Assembly: GCA_037693485.1 (NCBI GenBank)
Contig: CM075354.1
Span: 155,397,501 to 155,461,500 of the forward strand
Origin: Kitagawia praeruptora
Lineage: Eukaryota > Streptophyta > Magnoliopsida > Apiales > Apiaceae
Direction: 5' to 3'
Length of the DNA: 64,000 nt
This document shows, piece by piece, positions 19,663 through 30,788 of this stretch (position 1 is its first letter; every line of letters begins with the position of its first letter). The notes below the pieces were generated by a model. The model did no database searches and was not told the DNA's origin. It saw only the letters and a list, made by a program, of their open reading frames with translations. Both the position numbers and the translations under genes were made by a program.

Positions 19663-22394
19663 TGTAAAATTCCGTTAATTTTATTTTATTTTATTATTAG
19701 ATATTAGATTTTTAAGTCATTTTTATTTATTTAGATAATTATTTTAATTAGTAATTTTTAGAATTCTTTTTGTACAAGATATTTTGAATAAGGATGATTT
19801 TTATTATTAGAGGAAAGAAGTGTGAAAAGATATTAGAAAATCAGAATCATTTAATTTAAGATATTTTGTGTGAATCAAAATATTTTTAATTTACGTATTA
19901 CTTGGAGAGAGGGTACGAAAGTTTTAAGATTACCATAATTAATTTAGGGTTTTTGTGCCTATATAAGAAACCTTTAGAATTGTTTGAGACTCGTATAGCT
20001 CTCTCATTCATCAGTCTCATCAGGTATGCTCCTTTCATTAAATATTTACAAAGTTTCGTATGCTCATCTGCTCTCATGATTTGTATGTATCCAGCATGCG
20101 AGTATGTGGTTGCTTGTTAACTAATTATTATATTGTTTCTTTTGTGGCTACCATGTACGGATTAAGTGATATATTAATAAGTTAGGTGTAATTGAATGGT
20201 TAGTATGTGTACCGTAAAAAGATTATGCAATGTATCTTCATCTTCTTGTTTGAAAAAAAAAAAGTTTCATTTGTTACTTGAATATATCATATATGCTTGT
20301 CTGCCATGTTTTAATCTATGTATTAACAATGAAAGCATGCGTAGGGATGGCAAAAAAAACCGATCCGATGGATACCCGATCCAATTCGACCCGATTGGAT
20401 CTTACCGAACCCGATTTTTTGGATTTGGATTTGGATTTGGATTTGATTTTTAAACCCGAAAGAGTTTGGATTTGGATTTGGATATTAGCTATATCCAACC
20501 CGATCCAAACCCGAAACCCGAAAACCCGATCCAAACCCGAAACCCGAAAAAAACCCGATATATATACATATATAAATTATAATATATATATATATATTAT
20601 AATTTATTCCTTAAAAATAAATACCCGTTACTTAGTTACACTAGGTAATTTTGTTCAGGCAATTTTGATACACATGCTGTGCTACTATGAAATTTCTTAG
20701 TTCAGGCAATTTTGATACACATGTTGTGCTACTGCTAGTCTTCTAGTCTACACTCTGCCTATGTGGATATTTATTTGCAATTGTATTTTAATTTTTATGT
20801 TTTTAGATATTAGTAGTGGTGTAACTTGGACTTATTTATTTTCATGTCTATGAAATCTAGATATTTATTTGCTATTGTAATTTTAATTTTTATGAAATTT
20901 AGATTAAAAAAATATTACTACTTTTTTACAAAGAATTAAAATTTTCAGGTTTGGATAAAACCCGAACCCGATCCAAACCCGGTGGATCGGGTTTGGATTT
21001 TGAATTTCCAAATCCATTTGGATTTGGATTGGATTTGGATTTGGATTAAGGATTCGGGTTTGGATTTGGATATCACAGATATCCAACCCGATCCAACCCG
21101 TTGCCATCCCTAAGCATGCGTACATCCTGTATGAATAACTTTGGCTTCTGTTTTGTTTAATTATTTGGTTTATTAATTTTCTTTAATTTGATAAGTATTA
21201 GTTTTATAAAAAAATTCATAGTTAATATGTGTTTACTTGTTAATATTTTGGTTTCATAAAATGTACGTTAGTAAATTTGATCCGATATTAATGTTCAGGA
21301 TTAATGTTTTTTTATGTTATGAGTTAATTAATTTAATTCTTGCGTATATGTTTAATTTCCAAGTTGCAGGCTCATGTTTATGTGTTTTAATGCATGCATG
21401 TGTGGTAAGTGGTATGACTTATGTTTAAATTATGTGTATGTATAAAGATATTGAGAATACGTGATTGATTGTCTCGTGTTTGTTGATTAAAATATTACTT
21501 AGGTGTTACGATCGTGTATTAATATTCGGTGTTAATATTCGGTGTTCGCGTTTGAGGTAAGTACTTTTGACTTACTTTTATTTTCAGAAAAGATATTGAT
21601 ACTCTATTTTTAATTTTCGTATAAGATATAAGAATTCTGTTTCGAACTTTATAAGATATAAGTATTTGATTTTAGAATCCTCAGTCTCTACGTTTCGACC
21701 CGTTCGTAATTTACGCTATAGTTCCGGAACTAGCCTTAGATACCCTTAGTAGGCGCACAAGTGTGCAACTTTAGATACCTATTAAGGGCGCGTAATTATT
21801 GAACTTTAGATGCCGGTCACTGGCAAAGTGTGGCGAAAGAATAAGAATAAGATGCCGGTCACTGGCAAAGTGTGGCCGTAGATCAAGACTGTGGTATTTT
21901 CGATCTTCGCTTTGTTCTGTTTTCTGCTTCTGCTTCTGTTTAAATTCTGAATTTTGAAAATATAAACTTTGGGTTGAATCATTTTTCTCAAAAAGGTTTT
22001 CGAAAATTATTATTATTTTGAGAAAATATGTTTTATTAAAACACCCACTGATTTTGAGAATATTTGTAAGTCAATTTGTTACTTGCTGAGCTGTGTAGCT
22101 CATCCCTTTCTAATATTTCAGGTTTCGATTTGCAAGCTTATTACGAATAAGGATGTGAACTTTGTGGATTTTCGTGTTAGCTGATTTGGATGCAATTATT
22201 AAAAAGATTTGTCTCATTATTAGAATAAATTTGGATATTGGATTTTGCATTTATGGAGCTGCGTCTCCGATTTAATGATTTTGAATTTGACCGCTGCTTT
22301 GACTTTGTGGAATATTTGCCTTATTTGAATAAAGAATTCGTTTTAATTTAGTTTCGTAATTAGAAATAATAGTCCGAAAAGTCGGGCTGTTACA
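19663..22394 (+). repeat. Large solo LTR (TG...CA) interrupted by a hAT element
   Basis: It begins TGTAAAATTCCG and ends GGGCTGTTACA. It is flanked by the 5-bp duplication GGTAT (19658-19662, 22395-22399). A TATA box 'CCTATATAAGAAACC' lies at about 19958. Removing the hAT insertion and its duplication leaves about 1.95 kb. The right part carries 'ACTTGCTGAGC', a segment often seen in Ty3/gypsy LTRs, so a gypsy origin is possible. A 26-bp unit containing GATGCCGGTCACTGGCAAAG is tandemly repeated (21811 and 21852). No internal domain remains. Confidence 0.8.
20342..21112. mobile_element. Non-autonomous hAT element, 771 bp
   Basis: The inverted ends are TAGGGATGGCAA / TTGCCATCCCTA, flanked by a perfect 8-bp duplication AGCATGCG (20334-20341, 21113-21120). 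Both subterminal regions carry tandem GGATTT hexamers and CCCGATCC/CCCGAAAC motifs, in inverted orientation at the two ends. The centre is AT-rich. The simple repeats produce artificial frames (FGFGFG, LDLDLD), not a transposase. It is nested in the solo LTR. Confidence 0.9.
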
Positions 22395-22574
22395 GGTATG
22401 CCATTAAATAGTTAAATAATTTAATCAATTAAAGTAGCAATAATATTTATTAATTTAATTTATTATCTATACTCTTTTTCAAAAATAAAAACCCCTCTTA
22501 ATGGTATGGTATGACGTGTATATCGTGGTATGTCATTAAATATTAAATTAATTTAATCAAATAAAAATGCGATT

Positions 22575-22860
22575 TACGATAATAAAAAAAAGGGTCATTC
22601 ATGTCCATGGAGTGGCATAATTTGTTGCAAACTACACAGATGCGGTAAAAACAATAAAACTAAAGAATGGAACTGCAGAAAGCTCAACTCTAGCATGCTT
22701 CCATAATTTTCAACTACGACATAGAAAGCCAGCCAACACAATAGTCACTCCTTTCATTCCTAACATTCAGAGTTAAAACTATATATATATATATATACTT
22801 CTTTTGTTGCGGACAAATGAATCTAGGCAAGTTAGGTCGTCACCTCTCACTTTAGAGCAA
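22575..22860 (+). other. Extra copy of the FBPase 3' flank
   Basis: The segment around 'GTCCATGGAGTGGCATAATT' and 'GCCAGCCAACACAATAGTCA' is paralogous to 52950-53300 and partly to 16380-16470. No exon is included. It shows that the duplicated block once extended to here. Between 22860 and 23350 I see only AT-rich DNA. Confidence 0.55.
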
Positions 22861-23352
22861 GTTCAATAGCCTTCTTATGTTTCTTTTATAAATATTATAA
22901 AATATTAGATTTTTAGTGATTTAGGATATTATAAGATATGACAACCCCAACAAACTTTCTTATAATTGTTCCTTATAATTATTAAATAATAAATGAAAGA
23001 AGGAAGCAAGAACAAAAAAAAGAGGGAAACAATTGAAAAAAAGGAGGGAAAATAATATTTTATTGATAAAAGTGAAATAAGAAATCCCTTAAAGATAGGG
23101 ATGACATAATGCTCTTAACCTTTTAAGAAAAAGTTAAAAGGCTGTTGGAGCACTATTTTAAACCAAATTCCTTATACTTTAAATTAAGAACTCATATAAG
23201 GGATCTATTGGAATTGCTCTTATTTCATTGTTTTCATTGTTGCTTTTGTTAACATATACGGTATAATATTATTATGAGAAAAATGTTCTTATAATTCTAG
23301 CTAATTACTAAAACAACAGTAGTCACTAGTTACAAAACCTCGATCCTATAAA

Positions 23353-23581
23353 GGGGGTGTTTGGCTAGACTTTATTTAAGAATTTATGCGCTTATTTTTG
23401 GATAAAAATTTTAGATTTTGATAATTTTTTTTTATAAAAATATTTAATATATGTTTGAGATTCAATAAGTTACAAAAATAAGTTGCAAAAATAAGTTTGA
23501 AAGTTAGAAATTTTAACTTTCAACTTAAAATAAGTTAATTTATTCTGAAAAATAAGTTATTCCAAACACCCAAAAATGACA
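23353..23581. mobile_element. PIF/Harbinger-like MITE, 229 bp, with empty-site paralogue
   Basis: The ends are GGGGGTGTTTGG and CCAAACACCC. The paralogous sequence at 18430-18450 reads CTATAAAATGACATCAT without the element, so the insertion point is certain. The duplicated target is a short A-rich triplet. There is no coding content. Confidence 0.75.
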
Positions 23582-24145
23582 TCATATCAATTGGGTGTTG
23601 TCCGTTCATGCAGGGAGCATAGATAGCCCAACCATACAGATGGCATGCAGGGACAATTAATTAACATATCTAGTGTAACCTTTCCGTCCTTTCAGTGTCG
23701 CAGTATGTTTACTTTTTTTGACAAGCATAGATCGATAATGTACCTAAATTGTGTGTATCACGATTCACGAGTCCACAAATATATCATTACTAACTTTCGT
23801 GCAAATCATGGGTTACTTTTAAATATTTTTAAAATTATACGATTAAACAAAATAGAGTTTTATAATTTATTATGGAATTAATTTAACTTTTTAAAATTAT
23901 TTAATAAATCACATGTATTGTTTAAAACTAATAATATAAAATTTTAATGTAAATTTGTTGTTGACGGGATTTGAACCGGGATTTAAATATAGAATACTCC
24001 TTATTATTAGATATAACGGTCATCATCTATCTACTAAATATCTAACGGTCACTGTTGTTTTAAATTGTTGAACCAAACAACCAAATTACATCCCAATTTG
24101 CTTATTATTATATATTAGTATAGATGTATATAGATTTTAATTATA

Positions 24146-25564
24146 CTAGCCTAAAACCCGTGCGATGCACGAATTTTTTTAATATTATATAAAAAATGTC
24201 ATTAATTTAAATTAATTTGATAATAATTATATAAATGTTATCCGTGATATTTCTAGAAAATGAGAAATTTTGGTTTGAATATATAAAAACGATAATAGGT
24301 TTTAGTTGAAAAGGGTAATCGATTAATTATTAGTAATTATAAAAATATTACTTCATTTTATTAAATAAAATGCCCGTGATATGATTAGAAAAAGAGAGGA
24401 TTTAGTTAGAGAAAATTAAAAAGATAATATGTTTAAGGTGAAAAAGGTAATTGATTAGTTTATAGTAATTATAATTTAATTACGTTATTTTACTAAATAC
24501 ATTGCTCGTAATGTTTTTAGAATGTGAGAATTTAATATTGTCCGTGATATTTTTATTAAAAGAGAGATTTTAGTTAGAAAATATAGAAAAGATGATATGT
24601 TTTAACTTAAAAAAAAAAGTAATCGGTTAATTAATAATATTATAATGTTATTAGTTTATTTTTTAAAATAGAACCGCTCGTGATATAATTGGAAAAAGAG
24701 AGATTTTAGTTAGAGAAAATAGAAAGGTAACGTGAAGATGACATGATTTATGTGAAAAAGGTAATTGATTAGTTTATAGTAATTATAATTTAATTATGTT
24801 ATTTTACTAAATAAAATTGCTCATGGTTTTTAGAAAATGAGAAATTAATGTTGCCCGTTATATTTCTAGAAAAAAAGGGAATTTAATCAGAAAAAATAAA
24901 AAAGATGATATATTTTAGTTGAAAAGGTAGTCGATTAATTATTAGTATTATAATATTATTATTTTATTTTTATTTAATAGAAATGTCCATGATATAATTG
25001 AAAAAAAGGAGGTTTTAGTAAGAGAAAAGAAAAAAGGTAACGTGTTTTGGCTTAAAAAGGTAATCATCCATGATATAATTGTAAAAGAAAGATTTTAGTT
25101 AGAGATAGAGAAAAGTTAACGTGTTTTGACTGAAAAACGTAATTAATTAGTTAATAGTAATTATAATATAATTATGTTAGTAGTGTTTTTAAAAATGAGA
25201 CATTTTAGTTAGATAAAATGTAAAAGATATCTAATTTACCTGAAAAGGGAAATTATTTAATTATTGAAAAATAGAAAAGGTGAAAAATAGAAAAGGTAAT
25301 ATGTTTAACCTGAAAAATGAAATTGATTCATAAAGGAGAAATTTTAGTTAGATAAAATATAAAAGATATTGTATTTTATCCGAAAAAAGAAATTATTTAG
25401 TTCTTGAAAAATAGAAAAGATAATATGTTTAACCTAAAAAAGGAAATTGATTAGTTAGTAGATATGTAATTGAGTAAGGGTAAATAAGTAAAATCAATAG
25501 GTACCGTACCGACCGACCGACCAACCAAACTTTTAATGTTTCGGCTTTTATATAATAGTATAGA
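24146..25564 (-). mobile_element. Helitron-like element, 1.4 kb
   Basis: On the minus strand it starts A|TCTATACTATTATATAA at 25564. It ends with the hairpin CGTGCATCGCACG followed by GGTTTTAGGCTAG|T at 24146. TC start, a 3' hairpin about 10 bases before CTAG and insertion between A and T are Helitron hallmarks. The interior is AT-rich with several degenerate repeats of 'AGAAAATAGAAAAG…TTTTAG…GAAAAAGGTAAT', and has no Rep/helicase. Confidence 0.75.
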
Positions 25565-25566
25565 TT

Positions 25567-26363
25567 TTGATTAATGATTGTAAGATGCGGTGTGATATTT
25601 TTGGGTTTATATAAGTGATTGCAAGATTACTTTTAAATTTAAAGGTAACATGTTTTAGTTAGAAAACAAATATTAGCGTTTGTAAGATATGGTACAATTT
25701 TAGGTGTTTATACAGATAATTTCTTCAATTAAAAGTAAATGTTAAAAAGACAATCGGCTAATAACTATTTATTATATTATTATAAATAATAATTAAGTAA
25801 GAATAATTAAGTAAAATAACATGTTTTATTAGTTAAGGGTAAATAAGTAAAATAAAGATGTACCTTCCTTTTGATATGTTATAAATTTTATTTAATAATA
25901 TAATTAGGTTTTATATAATCATTATTTTCAATAATTTTTTTACTTTTAATGTAATTTAATATACTCTTTTTCAATGATTATCCTCATGTTTTCTTATTAT
26001 TAACAATGTATATAGATTTTTATTATATTTTATTAATGATTGTAAGATGCAGTGTGATATTTTTGGGTTTATATTAATTAGTTATTGCAAGATTAGTTTT
26101 AAATTTAAAGGTAACATATTTTAGTTTGAAAACAAATATTAGCGTTTGTAAGATATGGTACAATTTTAGGTGTTTATAAAAGGTAATTTCTTCAATTAAA
26201 AGTAAATGTTAAAAAGCCAATTGGCTAATAACTATTTATTATATTATTATAAATAAAAATTAAGTAAAATAACTTGTTTTATTAGTTAAGGGTAAATAAG
26301 TAAAATCAACAGGTACCAACCAACCAAACTTTTAATGTTTCGTCTTTTATATAATAGTATAGA
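25567..26363. repeat. AT-rich tandem duplication next to the Helitron
   Basis: About 290 bp starting 'ATTAATGATTGTAAGATGC' (25570) recurs at 26030. The second copy ends with another Helitron-like 5' terminus (minus) at 26350-26363, TCTATACTATTATATAAAAG. This suggests a larger or tandem Helitron of the same family. Confidence 0.5.
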
Positions 26364-26973
26364 TTTCAACACGCATGTTAGTGGCACGTATGGTTATCAT
26401 ATATTATTATTATTAATTAATATTAATTATTTATTTAATATAAAATTTAAATGTATTTTAATAAATTTAAATATTAATTTTAAATTTACATATGTTCCAT
26501 ACTTAATATCATGACATAAATAAATATTATTAATTTAACGTTATTTTTAAATTTATTGTTAAATATTTTAAGAATTTAATAGATATTTTTTAAAAATTAT
26601 TTAGTGTAACCTAAAATCGTAGATGAAAAAATCGTAAAAAAATGTGTGTTCAGACGATGAATTTAATTGAGATATAAATGAAAACGTTTATAATTATGTC
26701 AAACATGTGGTTTTTTATTTTTAATAATTATATATAGTTTAAATGAATTTTAAAATTTTAACACGTTTTTTCAATTTTTTACACTGAGTGGATGGAGCTC
26801 TGTAGAGGGCTAAGAATTTAAAGTGTAATACAATACCATTTGCTATTAACACGTATAACGATTTTGTATATTATATAATTTATTTATATTTTTAATTTAA
26901 TCTAATTTAATTTGATAAATAAATAGGAAAGTTTTACACTTTTATTTGGAATGTGTTAAACAACCAACCAAAT
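26364..26973. other. AT-rich intergenic DNA left of element B
   Basis: No frame, terminal repeat or conserved motif is recognisable. The last bases before B are AAAT, which recur right after it. Confidence 0.4.
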
Positions 26974-28244
26974 TGTTAGTCATAGAGACATGCTTGTACT
27001 CATATAATAACAAGCCTAAGTGAGTGTAATGCTATTCAGTACCTACATGACCTCTTAAATGAGGGAACCTCTAGTTGTAGAGTTTCTATTTGTTTTGTAC
27101 TTGTAATAGGCATCAAATCCTAGTTGTGTAATTGTACTTATAAAGTCGAGAATAATGCTTGAAAGAAGTTCCAAGGTTCATGCCTCAAGTAAGAAGATAA
27201 AGACTATCAAATAATCACAGTTGGGATTTGAAGAAATGAAGAATTTGCCTAAGTACCAATTCGAGAAGTACATTTGTCTATTCGAGAAGTCTAGCGTTCG
27301 AGAAGTCAGAGATTCGATATCTAAGAAGACATTGTTCGATATTTCTGAATGAACTAATCAATATCTCATTCGACATCTCAGAGATTCGACATGTCTATTG
27401 CTCTATTCGAGAACTCAGGAAGTCAACAGTCAAAGCATCATTCGAGTTCTCTATGAGTCAACAAGTCAAAGTTTAATTCGACATCTCAGAGTCTTAAGAA
27501 GCTATTCGATATCTCAGGGATTTCGATAAGTCAAAAGCTCTATTCGACAACTCAGGGATTCCTGAAGATAAGGCTATTCGAGAAGTGACTTAATATGTTA
27601 AGATTGTACTATTCGAGAACTCAGAGTTATCGAATGATAGTTCTCGAATAAGTTACTTAGACATTTCTCGAATGGATTCTTGGAGACAAAGCTACTTGGA
27701 GAATTGTACAAGTCAGAAATCTGCAACAAGCTAAAGTGCTTTATGGACCACAATCTGTAATGTACTTTGGAAAGCCTACAAAGAAGCTTGGAGAGATGTA
27801 CAAGAGACAAAGAGTTAAAGAAGTGGATCTGAACAGGCTTTGCAAAGTCAAATCTGTAGCCGTTTGGATGCTTACTCAAAAAAGATAGACACACTAGAAA
27901 GTAATTTGTTTAGCTACCTTACTTGTAGTAAGTAGGTTGTATCCATGTTCTATAAGGGTACAATCTCACTTCTTTAGAAGTTAAGTTTTTCATACATTCA
28001 AAGATATATCTCTCTGAGAAAAATGAAGCTGAGAATAGTACTATTTGTATTCACATATTGTAGCAAAATCTTTATCTAATAAAATATTAGATTAAAGTGA
28101 TATTGTGTTGTTTGCTTATTATTATCTGCACTTACATTTCAGCACACACACAACACATATCTTGCTATACAGATTCAAGAACAAAGAAAAGTTTAAGAAT
28201 CCATTCACCCCCCTGTATTCTTTCTTGGTATTCAATACTCAACA
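26974..28244 (+). repeat. 5' LTR of element B with TTCnnGAA cluster
   Basis: The 1271-bp LTR ends CTCAACA against the primer site. Between 27260 and 27672 there are nine TTCnnGAA units (27260, 27281, 27297, 27406, 27559, 27577, 27612, 27641, 27665) among about 18 TTCGA pentamers. TTCnnGAA is the two-unit heat-shock element. The same block is present in the 3' LTR. Confidence 0.9.
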
Positions 28245-28282
28245 AGTGGTATCAAAGCAGGTTGTTTATTCAAAAATAGAAA

Positions 28283-30788
28283 ATGATCATGAATACACCA
28301 AAGACTACAGGAACGGTGAAGGTCCCTAAGTTCGACAAAGAGAACTACAACCTCTGGAAGATCAAGATGCAATTGTTCATCAAAGCTGCTAACCCTCTAT
28401 ATCATGAGATACACAAGAATGGTCTCTTTGTTCCACAACAAGAGATTCCTGAGAAGACTTTTGGAACTACAACCATTCCAAGATCCTATGTTGCTAAAGA
28501 ACCATCTAAATGGACAGAGACAGAAAAGGAGATGGTTGCTCTTGATAGTCATCTTATGCTGCTAATCATAGATTCTATGGAGATGTCTATATTTGCCAAC
28601 ATAGCCTCCTGCAAAATAGCAAAGGAGATGTGGGATCACATTGAGGTGTTATGTGAAGGAACAGGGGAGGTTAGAGAAAACAAGAAACAAATACTGGTCA
28701 CTCAGTATGAAGCTTTCATGGCTCAATCCAAAGAAAGCATTACTGACATGTTTGAAAGGTTTCACAAGCTAGTGACTGAGCTACAGATGAATGGAAAGGT
28801 TTACAGCACCAAGGAGTTGAACATGAAATTTCTACTGTCTGCTCCAAACCATCTAGAGCAAAGAGTCATTTCTCTAAGGGAAAGAGATTTGAACAAGGTC
28901 ATATATGATGTGCTCTATGGGGTTCTAAAAACTCATGAGCTTGAGTTGCTTCATAAGAGGGCTATCCAAGCCAACCAAGGCAGAATGATAAACACATCAT
29001 GTACCTTGATTGTTAGCAAATCTGAACAAGACCTGGAAGCATCTACAAGTCAACTGAGGATAGAGGAGATAGTAGAAGATGAGGAAAATGAAGGTGAGGT
29101 GACTGTACTTATTGAAGAGAAGGAGGAAGAAGAGTTCTATACTCTTGAAGAGCTAGATGGCATGGAAAACACATCATATGCTTTCATGGCCAGAAAATTT
29201 CATAACATCAGATTCAAGAGAAATTAACCCTTCAAATCAAGACCCCAAAGCCATTCATTCAACAAGAGCAAGGCACCTGTGAAAACAAACAAGAATAAAA
29301 TCAAAACCAGCTATGTGGATAGGTCATCTGTAAGGTGTTATAGATGCAATGACCTAGGGCATTTTGCCAGTGAATGCAAGAAGCCTAAAAAGGAGGATAA
29401 GGAGTTTCTAGAGCTTGAAGCTAAGTATGAGGCCCTTCTGAAAAAGCAAACACAAGGTAAGGCCTACATAGCTGAAGGGAAGTGTTGGGATGATTCTGAC
29501 AGTGATGGAGATGAGCAAGAATTCTGTAACTATGCCTTGATGGTCAATTCCAAGGATGAGCAATCTCCATCTGAATCTCAGGTACCATCTCTCACTACCA
29601 TAGATATGTCTGTTTCTGAATACAAATGCATGGTTGAACAATTATCTGTTGAAATTTTTAATATTCATACTAGTATGACTGCTGCTAATGAAGAGATTGA
29701 TAAACTGTCTGCTAAGAATGAATTGTTAAACAAGAAGAATGAGGAACTTGAGCTAACTGCTACGCAAGTAGATAACCTTAAGAAAGAAGTTGAATATCTG
29801 CAAAATAAGGTTCTATGTGCTAGTCAGGTTGAGAAGGCTCTTATGGATGAACTAGCTGAAAATGAATTTAAACTGAAAAGCTTTAAGAACTCATCTAGCC
29901 TATTGCAGTCCTACCATGAAAAAAACCAAGCAAAACCCAAGGCTGCCATTGGACTTGACTATGGCACTCTTAAGCAGAGGAAAGGCTATGTTGTCATTAA
30001 AGATGACACTGTTGTTCAAGAGGAAGTCCCTCACATTTTGAAAAAGACCGAGTCTCCTATTTTTAAAGAATCAACATTTGAGATTGATGAGGATGCCTTA
30101 CTCATTAAACAAATGTTGAATGATGAGGATGAGGCACAGTCTAGTGAACAACAGGCATCCTTTAAGAGTAAGAGTGTAAAAGCCAAAGCCAAGGAGCCAG
30201 TAGGAAATAGACCTCGCTAGGACTGAGAAACATGTGAAGTTTGTTTCAGCTGGGGATCATGAATCTGAGAAGAAAGGAGTTGGTAAGAAACAAAACAGGA
30301 ATGGCAAACTAGGGATTAATAAGAATAATAATTATGCTTATGTGCCAAATGCCCCTAGGAAAGTTTTTCAAAACTGTTTTAGCACTAATCATTTAGCACA
30401 TGCATGCAGGAAACCAACTGGTAGTGTAGCTAAGCCTTTCTATGATTGCTCTGTGCCTTTAAGACATAGAGATTCACCATTTTGTGATAAGTTTGATTGT
30501 ATGCCATGCAATATGAATGTTATGACTAGCTGTTTTAATTTTAGAAGACAATTCATGGATGGTTGCATCAGTCACAATATTCACACACACTACACAAGGC
30601 CAGAGTCTTCAAGTCCTGCTAAGGATAGGAAGGTACCTCTATCACCTAAGTCTGAGAACTCAGTTCCCAAGACTTCTAACAGTGACAAGAAGACTAGTCC
30701 TAAGAAAGTGAACAAGCATGTTGTTTATGATAAATCTGTTTCTAAGCCAAATGGACCCAAACCTGTTTGGGTACCAAAGAAGAAGTAA
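28283..30788 (+). pseudogene. Copia gag, broken into three frames (element B)
   Basis: The capsid part is 28283-29227 (TVKVPKFDKENYNLWKIKM; KEMWDHIEVLCEGTGE; LLYGVLKTHELELL-type end). A frame break near 29225 is followed by the nucleocapsid part, 29279-30220, with one knuckle CYRCNDLGHFASEC and a long coiled-coil-like Glu/Lys/Leu region. A second break near 30220 leads to 30234-30788, which contains a degenerate knuckle (CFSTNHLAHAC with the first Cys missing) and ends VWVPKKK. It is homologous to gag of element A. The ATG at 28283 lies 38 bases after the primer site. Confidence 0.85.

Noticed and set aside
20196..20700. Overlapping frames with FGFGFG, LDLDLD and KSKSKS repeats
   Set aside because: They are translations of GGATTT hexamer arrays in the hAT element, in several frames at once; no protein is supported.
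23950..23985. tRNA-like B box (minus strand GGTTCAAATCC)
   Set aside because: The stem beside the loop does not pair properly, and no acceptor, D arm or A box is found at the right distance. A decayed SINE remains possible but is not supported.
24146..26363. CRISPR-like spaced repeats in the AT-rich region
   Set aside because: The repeats are degenerate, of variable spacing and inside a Helitron in a plant genome; they are not a CRISPR array.
27598..27894. 98-codon minus frame repeated near 47173-47427
   Set aside because: It lies in both LTRs of element B and is a by-product of LTR sequence.
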